Positions 36,100 through 46,000 of a stretch of 64,000 bases of DNA are shown here, in pieces. The translations under genes and the position numbers were made by a program. Positions within the stretch are counted from its first letter, which is position 1; each line of letters starts with the position of its first letter. Source of the DNA: Cyanoderma ruficeps (Eukaryota; Chordata; Aves; Passeriformes; Timaliidae); assembly GCA_008694505.1 (NCBI GenBank), contig VZDJ01000047.1:1435927-1499926 (forward strand), in the 5' to 3' direction. Under the pieces are notes generated by a model that made no database searches, had not been told where the DNA came from, and saw only the letters and a program-made list of their open reading frames with translations.

Positions 36100-36436
36100 A
36101 GTGGCCAAGAGCAAGGCTTTTTGCATTAGCCTGGGCAGACATCAGTTTCTTCCTCCAAGTAACAAGGGACAGGACAAGAGGAAATATCCTCATGCTGTGC
36201 CAGGAGAGGTTTAGGTTTGATATCAGGAAAAATTCCTTCACAAAAGGTGTTGTCAAGCATTGGAACAGGTTGCCCAGGGCAGTGGTGGAGGCACCATTCC
36301 TGGAGATATTTAAAAGCTGTGTCGATGTGGCACTTGGAGATATGGTTTAGTGGTGGCCGTGGCAATACTGGGTTAATGGCTGGGCTTAATGATCTTACAG
36401 GTCATTTCCAGCCCAAATGATTCTGTGATTCTATCT
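36100..36436 (+). mobile_element. CR1 LINE 3' end
   Basis: GGACAAGAGGAAATATCCTC, CAGGAGAGGTTTAGGTTTGA, TTGCCCAGGGCAGTGGTGGA and the terminal GATTCTGTGATTCTAT show an intact CR1 3' end of about 340 bases. The best-preserved CR1 in the window with 39118-39365. Confidence 0.92.
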
Positions 36437-36781
36437 GCAGGCATCCAGGGGGGCACAGGATGGCCTGAACTCAGAGCAAGTCAACGCACCGACTGAAGAG
36501 GAACATTTGAACTCAGATTTAGGCCTGAGCAGCACATGGAGTAAAGACAGAGCCATGGCTATGGGAAACACTCAGCTCAGGCACTTTTATGTGGAATTCA
36601 GGCTTTCTGAAACAGAACAAAATAAGTGAGTCCCTGCTGGGGGAGGAGGTAGTACAGAATAGCTGCTGTGCTTCAGCTCACACCCTCCTTTATTGCAAAA
36701 GAGCTTCTCTGTTTAGACAGGCCCAAAGAGACGTAGACATTTGTAATGTGTATTTAATCTTTCCATCTCTTCTTTTCTTAC

Positions 36782-36844
36782 TGTTTTGATGTTCCCTCAG
36801 GCTTTGAAGATTCAAGATCACTTTTTCTCCCAGAAACTACAAGC
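36782..36844 (-). CDS. Candidate internal exon of the unrecognised minus-strand gene
   Basis: Minus strand: T-rich acceptor TTTTTGTTTTAAG, then 63 bases, then donor GTAAGAAAAG. One frame is open, encoding LVVSGRKSDLESSKPEGTSK, and leaves in phase 2, joining the exon at 34329 as Q-C-T-A. Acceptor choice is uncertain because the same frame is open further upstream to about 36892. No homology recognised. Confidence 0.2.
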
Positions 36845-37128
36845 CTTAAAACAAAAATAAGGCAGCTGGAAATTGCCTGCTGCCAGTCAGACTAAAGAGG
36901 TTGTTACTTTTCTCAGCACAGGAAATGCTCAATAATTTAATATCAGTGACCATGTATTAATGCACTTATGCCCTTAGGTCCATAAAAATCCTTAATTCAC
37001 AGCATTACACACCCCAGTTCATAGGACCACTAATATTTGTTCAGTGTTATTGTGCTTTTCAATGGTATCAAAAGAGACATCTCTGCTGCTGACCCTGCTT
37101 GCCTTTGTTGTTTTCTTTAATTTTATTG

Positions 37129-37772
37129 GGTCTGGCTGGGATGGAGCTCATCTTCCCCACAGCAGCCCTCATAGGGTTGTGCTGTATACTGGTACTTCAT
37201 TTTAATTTTTTCCCCATCCCTCCAGCTGAGGAGGGGGAGTGATACAGCAGCTTGGTGGGCACCTGGTGTCCAACCAACGTAACCCACCACGGCCCATTTT
37301 GGACCCAAGACAAGGGCAGATTTGCATGAAGCATGTTGTAGTTACAGCAGGTAATAAATTACACGCGTCTGTGTGCCTCATGGAGTCTGTTGGCAGCTTC
37401 CCTATTTTTGTTTCCTTAGAACAAGCTCCACCCAACTGCACAGGTATCCTGGAACACATCATGGACTGGCCAGGAGGCAGAGAATTTGAAGCATTGCCTG
37501 AGGAAGCAGATTGTGCCCAAGAGGCACTACCAGGTAATGAGTTATCAGAAGATGGAAAATGTTATGTTTTATTTACTGATGGGACCTGTCATGTTGTAGG
37601 AAATCTTTAGAAGTGGAAAGCTGCTGTGTGGAGTCCCACACAATAATTTATTGAAGCCACTGAAGGAGAAGGTAAGTCCAGTCAATCTGCAGAACTGAAA
37701 GCCACCCAACTGAGCCCTTGAGACTGCGGAGTGAGAAAATTTGCCACACTCTACACTGACTTTTGGGTGTAA
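37129..37772 (+). pseudogene. ERVL-like endogenous retrovirus relic: LTR end plus pol RNase H fragment
   Basis: 37129-37270 resembles the end of a bird ERVL-type LTR (GTCTGGCTGGGATGGAGCTC, later GGTGGGCACCTGGTGTCCAA). Directly after, an open frame from 37239 reads into the RNase H part of pol, recognisable from the LFTDG motif (first catalytic Asp) and downstream KWKAAVWSP and EATEGEG motifs. The frame is broken by stops at 37608, 37644, 37719 and 37770. Most of gag and pol is missing between LTR and RNase H. A dead fossil with no function implied. Confidence 0.75.
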
Positions 37773-38271
37773 GAAACGCCCTCTATATCATACAAATATT
37801 ACAAAAAGACAAACGCTTTATGTACTAGTGAAACACGCAGTACTGTGAACGCAAGTGTTTCCTGCTTTGTTACTTTTATATGTGTACTGCAATAGCAGAC
37901 GGGTTGGTGTGTGGCAGTCTACCCACATATGTATGGAGTATTTCACTTTAGGGATAATGTAAGCAATACAGTCTTAATCAGCACCCTAAAATATGAGTTA
38001 GGACTGTCAGAAGCTGCTAGATTTTTGTTTATAACACTTGTATTCAACTGCCTCCTCTTTACTCTCCTTACTTTTTGTATTTTTACTTCAAAGTAAAAAT
38101 AACTATTGCTGTGTCCTATCTTCTGTTTGTGGGAGTGTTCACACTTATATTAGTGTACTATAAATGCAGAAGTTAAAAAAATACTCCTCTGTGGAATGGC
38201 CAGGGAAGAGTGTTTGCTCTGACTGAGTAGTAGTGATGCTGCATTTTTATTTTTTTATTTTTTTTGTCACA

Positions 38272-38335
38272 GCACTGGGTCTGGCTGGGATGGATTTCCC
38301 TCATGGCAAACCTCACAGGGTTGTGCTGGGTATCA
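38272..38335 (+). mobile_element. ERVL-type LTR fragment
   Basis: GGGTCTGGCTGGGATGGATT through CACAGGGTTGTGCTGGGTAT parallels 37129-37195, so it is a second piece of the same LTR family. It is cut off by CR1 sequence on the right. Confidence 0.6.
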
Positions 38336-38344
38336 GTAGCTGGA

Positions 38345-38722
38345 AAGGTTTTGAGAAAAATTTCTTCACCAAAAGGGTCGTCAAGCATTGTCAAGGGTTT
38401 TGAGAACCCACCAGTGGTTTGGCTACATGTGAGCAGTGCTCCACAGCACCCAGGCTGCTGCTGCTCAGTCTCTTCTCCCAAGCAACAGGACAAGAGCAAT
38501 CAGCCCCTAGTTGTGCCAGGGGAAGTTTAGATTGGATATTATGAAAAACTTCTTCACCAAAAAAGTTGCCAAGCCCAGGAACAGGCTCCTGGAGGGATTT
38601 AAAAGACAAATGTGGCACCACTTGGTGAGTGGTTTTAGTGGTGGGCTTAGCAGTGCTGGGTTAAGGGTTGCACTCAATGAGCTCAGAAGTATTTTCCAAC
38701 CTAAATGCTTCTACAGTCCCTT
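38345..38722 (+). mobile_element. CR1 fragments, partly duplicated
   Basis: 38345-38400 holds TTTTGAGAAAAATTTCTTCACCAAAAGGGTCGTCAAGCATT, a short CR1 piece. 38465-38722 repeats that stage (GATATTATGAAAAACTTCTTCACCAAAA) and continues through GGGATTTAAAAGACAAATGTGG to TTTTCCAACCTAAATG. Probably two overlapping truncated insertions in plus orientation. Confidence 0.75.
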
Positions 38723-38843
38723 GAAACAGGCTCAGCATGGCACGTTGGGCTATTTTTTTTTTTTTAGACATTGCTTCTGAAAGCAAAGTCCGCAGGAGAA
38801 AACTCATCACCACAAAAACTAGTGTAACCGCGTCTAGCAGAAA

Positions 38844-38925
38844 GTGTCCCTACCCATGGCAGGTGGGTGGAACTGGACTGTCCTTGAGGTCCCTTCCACC
38901 CCAAACCTGTGTGATCTGTGATGAA
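38844..38925 (+). mobile_element. CR1 LINE 3' end fragment
   Basis: GTCCCTACCCATGGCAGGTG, GGAACTGGACT and GAGGTCCCTTCCACCCCAAA, then GTGATCTGTGATG, which is the CR1 terminus. Preceded by a T13 tract and about 75 bases of unassigned sequence. Confidence 0.8.
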
Positions 38926-39117
38926 AATCTCATCTCGGTCTTTCCCCTCGTCCCCCACCCCGGCTCAGCACCCGCCGGTGCTTCTCCCACCGCTAACTCG
39001 CCGTGACGACTCGACAGGTTTTATTTTTTTATTCACACCCACCCACGGAACAAAGAGCTGGCGGGCAATTCCCTGAAAGGAGGCTGGCTGTAAGGGAGTG
39101 GGCTCTTTCCCAGGCAG
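38926..39117 (+). other. GC-rich spacer between two CR1 ends
   Basis: CpG-containing unique sequence (38960-39020). On the minus strand GCCTCCTTTCAG precedes an open segment, but it cannot be joined confidently to anything. Confidence 0.3.
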
Positions 39118-39365
39118 ATAAGAGACAGAATGAGAGATCATAGTCTCGAGCTGCACCAGGGGAGGTTTAGGTTGGACATTAGGACAAATTTCTTCACAGA
39201 AAAGGTGATTAGACATTGGAATGGGCTGCCCAGGGAGGTGGTGCAGTCACCGACTCTAAGGAAACACTCAGTGCCATGGTGTGGTGGAGATGGTGGCGTT
39301 CGGTCACAGGCTGGAATCAATGATCGCAGAGGTCTTTTCCACCCAAGCTGATTCTGTGATTCTGC
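39118..39365 (+). mobile_element. CR1 LINE 3' end abutting the CpG island
   Basis: AAGAGACAGAATGAGAGATC, GGGGAGGTTTAGGTTGGACA, GGAATGGGCTGCCCAGGGAG and the terminal TGATTCTGTGATTCTG: a typical CR1 3' end whose last bases touch the start of the CpG-rich promoter. Confidence 0.92.
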
Positions 39366-39617
39366 GGTGCTGTGGGCGGCGAGTCGTCACGGAGCGCCTC
39401 GGCCCCACCGCCCGCGGCCACCTGAGGCGCGGCGTGAGGGGCGGCCTCGGCTCCTGCCCCGCTCCCGGCCCCGCTCCAATCCCGCTCCCGATTCCCTCCC
39501 GCTCCCGTTCCTCTCCCGGCTCTGATCCCGGCCCCGCTCCCATCCCATCCCGGCACCAGTCGGGCCCCGGCCCCGCTCGGCAGCGGCGGGGCGGGAGCGG
39601 GGCGGGCGCGCGGTCAC

Positions 39618-39639
39618 CTGACGCCGCGGCCGCCGCCAT
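39618..39639 (-). CDS. Candidate first coding exon of the minus-strand gene
   Basis: On the minus strand CAAAATGGCGGC gives an ATG at 39639 with A at -3, encoding MAAAAAS, followed by CAG|GTGACC, a plausible donor after 22 coding bases. The same bases form the YY1 motif of the promoter, so a protein-coding role is only one reading. No middle exon with matching phase was identified. Confidence 0.15.
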
Positions 39640-39643
39640 TTTG
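39632..39643 (+). promoter_or_regulatory. YY1 motif
   Basis: GCCGCCATTTTG is a full match to the YY1 core (reverse CAAAATGGCGGC). In CpG promoters this motif usually sits just downstream of the transcription start, which would place the start near 39,620-39,635. Confidence 0.6.
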
Positions 39644-39655
39644 TCTGTGAGCGTA

Positions 39656-39661
39656 ATGTGA
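39656..39661 (+). promoter_or_regulatory. Start-stop uORF (ATG directly followed by TGA)
   Basis: The only ATG between the YY1 motif and the main start is immediately followed by TGA. If the 5' UTR begins upstream of it, a ribosome initiating here would terminate at once, a configuration known to stall ribosomes. Whether it is transcribed is inferred. Confidence 0.4.
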
Positions 39662-39935
39662 AAGGGAAAGCCGGGGCGCACCCGCGGGCGGAGGTGGCAG
39701 CGCCGAGCGGTGCCGGGAGCCGAGCGATCACCGCCGCCGCTCCGCGGAGCAGCGGGAAGAGCCCCCGCGGCGGCGGCCGACAGGAGCCGCTGAGGCGGAG
39801 CCCGGCGAGCGCTCCCGCCGGAGGGAGCCGCCGGCGCCTTTCCTCCGGGAGGCTGCGCTCGCCCCCGGCCGCGGGGGAGCCGCCGCCCCGGCCTTGCGGG
39901 GGGACCGCGGCGGAGCCGCCGCCAGGGCCGCGGCG

Positions 39936-40068
39936 ATGATGTCGGGGCAGTCCATCACCGACCGCATCACGGCGGCGCAGCACAGTGTGACCGGCTCGGC
40001 CGTCGCCAAGGCTGTGTGCAAGGCGACGACCCACGAGGTGATGGGCCCCAAGAAGAAGCACCTGGACT
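39936..40068 (+). CDS. PICALM-like: PICALM-like exon 1: start of the ANTH domain
   Basis: Encodes [17 protein letters not shown] to KKKHLD and ends in phase 1 at donor GTGAGT. First ATG has G at -3; the second, three bases on, has A at -3 and is the homologous start. Confidence 0.95.
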
Positions 40069-43000
40069 GTGAGTACCGGGAGGGGACGGCGGCCCNGCGG
40101 GCCCGGAGTTGGAGCTCCGAGCTCGGGGCAGCCCTTCAGCCGGGCGCTCCGGCCACGGGCGGGGGACAGGGGAGAGACGGCCGCTTGCGCCTGGAGGGGA
40201 GTATCGTGTAAACCTGGGTGGACCTGGCTGGTGTGATCTCCAGAACTTATTTTCCACGTGGAGGGAACGAGGTTTAAAACACCCTGTCGTGCCCGGGGGA
40301 AAAAAATATTCCAGCCTCATGAGCTGTTCCCGGTGAGAGCTGCTTAGCTCCTGTGCTCTGGATACAGTGGTGCTTATTAATCCGGCACCTGGGGAAAAGG
40401 TGTGTTGACTGTTGCAAGCCAGAATTTAATTTTTTTCAGCACTGTTTCGTCCTTCCGTGCATCCCGTGGACTGCAGCTGTTGAAATATTTCGAACATTTC
40501 CCGAAATGTCATAGTTTTCTGTCTTACGTTTTGGGAAACGAGGTAAAAGATTAAAAGCGAGCTAAAGGGAAGGGCGTAGGTTGATCGGCGCGTTTCTTCT
40601 GGATGAATGTTGCCGCTAATACCTTTAAACTTAGTATGTTAAAACCTCTTTCTCTATACCAAAAGATGCAGAGAGTTACCCCTGAAATCTGCAGGAATCA
40701 GTGGTGTTGCTTCGCTTCAGGTTTTAGTAATAGAGTAGCAATTGGCGTTCTGTCTGACTGCTCAAAAGTGCACAAACCTTGTAGGCTCTGTAGCATACCC
40801 GCTCTCCAGCTCGTAAAAGGAAAATAAGCGTGTGTGTGTTTCCATTAAAGAGAGGAAAAAAAGGCTTGAAGCCTTTTGCTGGTCTCTTCAAAGACAGGCC
40901 GATAGTTCTGCAGGATTCCTACAAGTGGATGGTCCTAAAGGGGCTGCTGGTTCCGGCTCTCTGCAGAAGCGTTCTGGGTTTATATTGTTTGGGGATGGTT
41001 GGGACGTGTGACCCTGTGACACTGATCTGCTCGTGCTAGCTTGTGTGAGAGCCTTCGGCGTGGATCGAACAGTTAAAACCAGCCAAATCTATATTTCATT
41101 TGTTATTGATCTGAATGGGTGCCATCCGAGCTACAATGGTGAACGTTGCAGCTATTGTGTTGAAATTGAAAGCCTTAAAACTGGGCAACTGACAATTTGG
41201 TTTTTAAAGGTACCTTTTAAAAGTTACCTTAGTGCTTCTGGTCTTGTGTTCTGCCTGTGGTACGAGTTAAATGAGGTAACCTTTGAGTCCAGAAATGGCA
41301 ACACAACAGGAAGCCAGAAAGTGGTGACAGTTTGCTCAATCGCTTGAAAGCTTCTGAATCCTAAAAGAGGTAGTGTATTGTTGGAAAATATTATTGAAAT
41401 AATGTCATGTGCTTTAAGTCCCCCTTACAACATAAGAAAATGGAAACATGGAACAATTCTTAACTTGAGAATAAGCTGAGATTGCCTTTTGAGTAACAAG
41501 TTCCTGTTGATCCTAGGCTGTTTAGAGCTGTCAGTCACCTCCTGGAGGTTCCCTTCTGTGCCAGATGAGTTCTGTGTTCTGTGTCATTCATTTGCTCAGA
41601 CTTTGGCCTAAGACAGATAAAAATCTTGTCGTTGTCACTTGGTATCTGAAATAGGGGAATGCTTTGGTGGGGTGGGGAAAAGAAAAGATGGGATATGGTA
41701 CCTTAAATATGTCTGTAAGGGTTTAAAAAATGCCAGTGAACGTGCTCCTGTCCTCATTGAGCACTGCTTTTCCAACATCTGCAACCCTCTGAGTAGCACT
41801 TCTTATTTTTTCACCTGTACAGAAGACTTGTATTAAACGTGAGCAGGTGGATACAAAACACTGCAATCTCTGGAAAACAAATCACACAGTATTTTTTCCC
41901 AAGGTACAGTGCAAGTACTTCCCAATTTAAGTACAGTATGAAGGCAAACATAGCTTGGATTTAATGTAAAACTCTGGTAGTTGTACTCTGGTCACTGTGT
42001 GTGTGTCATTCAGAATGCTACACCATCTGGTATTATTTGTAATTGCTGCTCAGGAAAAAGCTTTACCAGGAACAATTTTTTGAGAGTTGCTGCAGTTGTA
42101 TCAGGGGTTGTGGAGGAGTATCAGTTTGTGCCCTCTGTTCAGATTAATTCTTAAAATCCCCATATTGCCAAGTTTCCTCAGCAGGAAGAGCTGTGGTATT
42201 ACAATATAGGTTTTTACAGAAAGGTGTTACATAGGCGGTGTCTAAACTAGAATGGAAGAGTCTTGTGGTTTGTCTGACTGCTAACAGCTGAGTAGTATAG
42301 TCATATTTTACTTTAACAGTGAAAAAACACCCACGAAAAACCCACCCCAAAAATCTAAGCAATGTCAATGGGCATACTTGGGGATTTACCTTTTAAAGTA
42401 GGTCATGGTGTCCTAAATACATCAGCAGATCTATTTCTGTAGTATTTTGTAATGTTTTTGGATAATATAAAACGTTAGCTAGAGGCTGATCATTCCTCTT
42501 GTGGAGGACCTGAAGGTCTTGTCTCTTCTCTCCTGGTGTGCGTTCTGTCCCTCCCTCAGCAAACCTCCTCTAGTCTAACTACTGAAGAGTCACAAGGAAA
42601 AAGAATAAATTAAAGCTGTAGCCAAGCTGGTAACTGGCAGAGTAGACTTCTGTGTAGACCAAAACTTGGAAAAAGCAAACCCCTGAATTAATGGCAGCTT
42701 AAACTTTTAAATTAACACAGTAATGAAAAACCAGCTTCTGTTGAGCTTGTATACAGCCCACTTCAGCAGCACAGGGCAGGGGGAAGGTAGCTGATGTTGT
42801 TAATCAAAACTCAAAACCCCTGTATGTATACAAGCTTTGGAAACCCTCTAGGAAGTGGTAATTCTGGCACTGTAATTCTGGTATTGCCCATTCTTTCTTC
42901 TGGCAGCCAGAGCTTTTGACTGTCAGGTGATGCAGTGTGGTTCTTGCAGAGATGTGTGATACAGGGCAAAAGTCTTCTCTTGAACTCTTTACACAGACCT

Positions 43001-46000
43001 GTGCCTGTCGTTCATTTGGAGTTCTTCAGCAGTTTGTGAAGTTTTTCAATACAATAATTGAGGAAATTTAACTTGAAACGGAAAAGATAGTTAATATTGT
43101 TGGGATCTATGAGTGAGGGTTGTGTAGAGCTTTTGAAAACAGCATTATGGGCTGTCTGTCCTGTGTCCTTGTTTAGTGGGGGAGTGGGACAGGATAGCTG
43201 AATTGCTTTGTGGTAAAGTAACTCAAAATTCAGGTTTAGCTGTTATTATATAACTGAAATATAAAGATTGCTCTCGAAAGTGTACTGTGAGCAAGCATGG
43301 TCATAACAATGTTTGTAAACAGTTGAATGCTATCTTCTAAGTCTCCCAGCAAAGTTTTTTGCATTCTTTGGCTACATTGAGAAAGTTGGCTGAAGTGGCT
43401 CTGATGTTTTACATTTTTGGAAGGTGCCATCTATGATGCAACTTTCTAGAAGAAAATGTGGTTTTTTTAAGACTACTGGGACTGAGGAAAATGGTCTTAA
43501 TTCTTACATCTGTCTTAGAGCAATTTCAGTCTTGTGACAAAGTGGAAGAAATACGTGAATATTAAACCGTTGTGGCTGCCTTTATCTTATGTATTTACGG
43601 CTCTCTTGAGAGAGATTCCTGACTCAAGAAAATTATGACTTTTCCTATTACTTAAAAGCTGAAAAGTATGTCAGTTTTTGTGGGTGCCTGGCTGAGAATT
43701 TTCCAAAAACCTGATGTATTTTATTTTATTTTTATTATCTGGATTTATGCGTGCTGCTCTCTGAAGAGCTGTATAGTTTCATAGATGATGTGCCAGTATT
43801 TCAGATGAGTTGTGGAAAAGAAATACTCAGTACTTTTCTAGGCAGTAAGATTTCCCCAGCTCTTCCAAGCTGCTTGAAAACCCCTGTGGTACTCTTCTGG
43901 TTTAAAGCTGTTTGATTTTTAGTTATTTATTTATTTTATTTTTGCTTTTCTTTCTTTCTTTTTTTTTTCCTGTGTGATGTTAACATATTTCTAAATTCCA
44001 TTCTAGAAATAGCACCGCAGCTTCACTTGCAGTTGAGATGATTCCTCTGGGTAATTGGCAGAATGCTTTGAGTTGTGAAATGTTTATATAAAGTACTGCG
44101 ATAAGAAAATGAGCATCGCTCACCCTGTGCATTTCATTTGTTTTTGTTGCCAACATCCATGTTAGTGTTGCCCAGCTGTCAGTCTCTCAGGTGCATGTGT
44201 TCCTTTATACTTACAGATGTGTGGNGCATTTCTTTTTATGTATCTTAGTTGTAGAATTAAAGTGTAATGCCAGCTTTCTTTTTATCGCTAGCTGTAAAAT
44301 AATAATTTTTAAAATGACCCCAAGTAGCTTTATTGCAGCCTTGAAATAGCCTTATTTTTAAACTTGGTCTTTTGTAACATGCTCTTAAGGAAGTCCAGCT
44401 TTGGCCTATAAAATGCACTGGCATTTTTTGCTTAGTTTAGTATTTTAGAGACATTTTGGTTGTCTAAGCGTGTGTTCTTCGATACTGGTGACTGTGCTTG
44501 GCGTTACATGCTTGGGTGTTGAAGGAGATTTTGGCCACAGCCTGAATTAGACTCCTAGGTCCTGCCTTTATGAAGTATTTCATTTTGGTTGCCTTTTGAA
44601 ATGGACAGACAGGTATTTTACACAGGAGTGCCCACACTTGAGAATGAAACAATAGCAAAAGAGCTGCTCAAACACAGCAGAGCTCTGTCAGCTCCACTCT
44701 GTTACTGGCACTTGGCAGAAGACATCTGCATGGCTTCTTGTGGAAGTTGCCCTTTATTCTGGCATAAGCCTAAACTTGTTTTATGGATGTGGGGCTTAAG
44801 GAGAGTTCACCACTTAGAGCAGTTATTTCAGCATTTTTGTGTGTTGCTAGTAAGTGAAAGTTTTCATCCCAGCTTCCATGTTTTGTACATGCTTGGAAAC
44901 TTCTGACATCTGAATGAAATTAGTAGCTTATTATAACTTGCATTTTACCTTGATGAGATACAAAAATTCTTTACTCTGTTAAGATTACTCTGGTTATTAA
45001 ACTATTTTAAACAGCAACCCTTAATCAAAGGACTTTTTCTCAATAAACCAATCTTTAGTTAAGACCCATCCGTAATACACTTTGCACTAGAAAGTTATAA
45101 ATTTGAAGTGCAATATTCCTGTGAACTGTTTTGTCCTGAACTCTCAGTGTGTGAGCTCTGAGCTGACATTTAAAGTGCTCATGATGATGACACCGTGTGC
45201 AGAGCAGTTGGCAGTGTCAGTGGTGCCAACACCTCGGCTCTCAGTCGCTCCTGCCCTTCTCCAGGTCCTCACCCAGACAAGCTGCACAAACAGCAATGGG
45301 CTGCTCACAGCCTCAGCCTCAGTGACAGGCCACAAAGGAAGCTTTTCAAACCAGATGTTTGTTTTACTGGCCTTGCCCAGTCCTCAGGGTGCACTTTGAT
45401 CACACCTGAGCCAAATTTAGCACAGGGAGAGAATAAATGTCTGATGTGCATGTCTTGAGGGGTTTAGAGTAGTCCTGGATTCAGTTCTCTGCTCTTTTCT
45501 CAGCAAGTGCATGCTTTAGCCTTCTCAGGCAAGTGCTCTTCCCCTGTGTCTGCTGGAGCCTGTTCTGATTTTGTACCAGGCAGAGTCTTGAACCTCTCTG
45601 TCTCCGACCTCCCAAGTTAATGTTCTGCTATCGGGTTTATTGTCAGTCCAGGACACAAAGAGCTTTTTTATACAAAAGCCTGAGACCTACCATGATCCAT
45701 CCCAAAATTCTCAGTAGGCTTGTGACAGGTGTTTTTAAGCTAAGTGGAAGGGTGGATAGATGCAAATTCTTGCTTTTAATTCTTACAGAAAAGAGTCCTG
45801 TTTTACAGATCTGTAGCATCTCATTTGCCATCATGTGTGAGTACTCAGGCCTGGGTCAGAGTGGCAGGGTTGTGCTGCCTGTGGATCTCGTGAGGTTGGG
45901 ATGTCTCAGCTTTTCCTTGCTTCTCAGATTTTCATTTTTTTGGTTGGACTGAGTAGCCTCGAGCATTGGGCATCCAGAAGGTTGCTCACACTGGCTTCCA

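Larger units (their letters stand above)
39366..40230 (+). promoter_or_regulatory. CpG-island promoter of the PICALM-like gene (possibly bidirectional)
   Basis: Abrupt switch to extremely CpG- and GC-rich sequence with many GC boxes (GGGGCGGG types near 39587-39605) and no TATA box, ending after exon 1. It covers the 5' UTR and first coding exon. Repeated TCCCGCTCC-type pyrimidine units lie around 39455-39560. The transcription start is not determinable. Confidence 0.85.

Noticed and set aside
38764..38843. Segment after a T13AG tract with an open plus-strand frame
   Set aside because: Lies between CR1 pieces and lacks a donor in frame; the T tract is likely from a repeat.
39387..40061. Minus-strand frame of 224 codons across the CpG island
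   Set aside because: Arg/Gly/Ala/Pro-rich frames are expected by chance in CpG islands; it overlaps PICALM-like exon 1 antisense.
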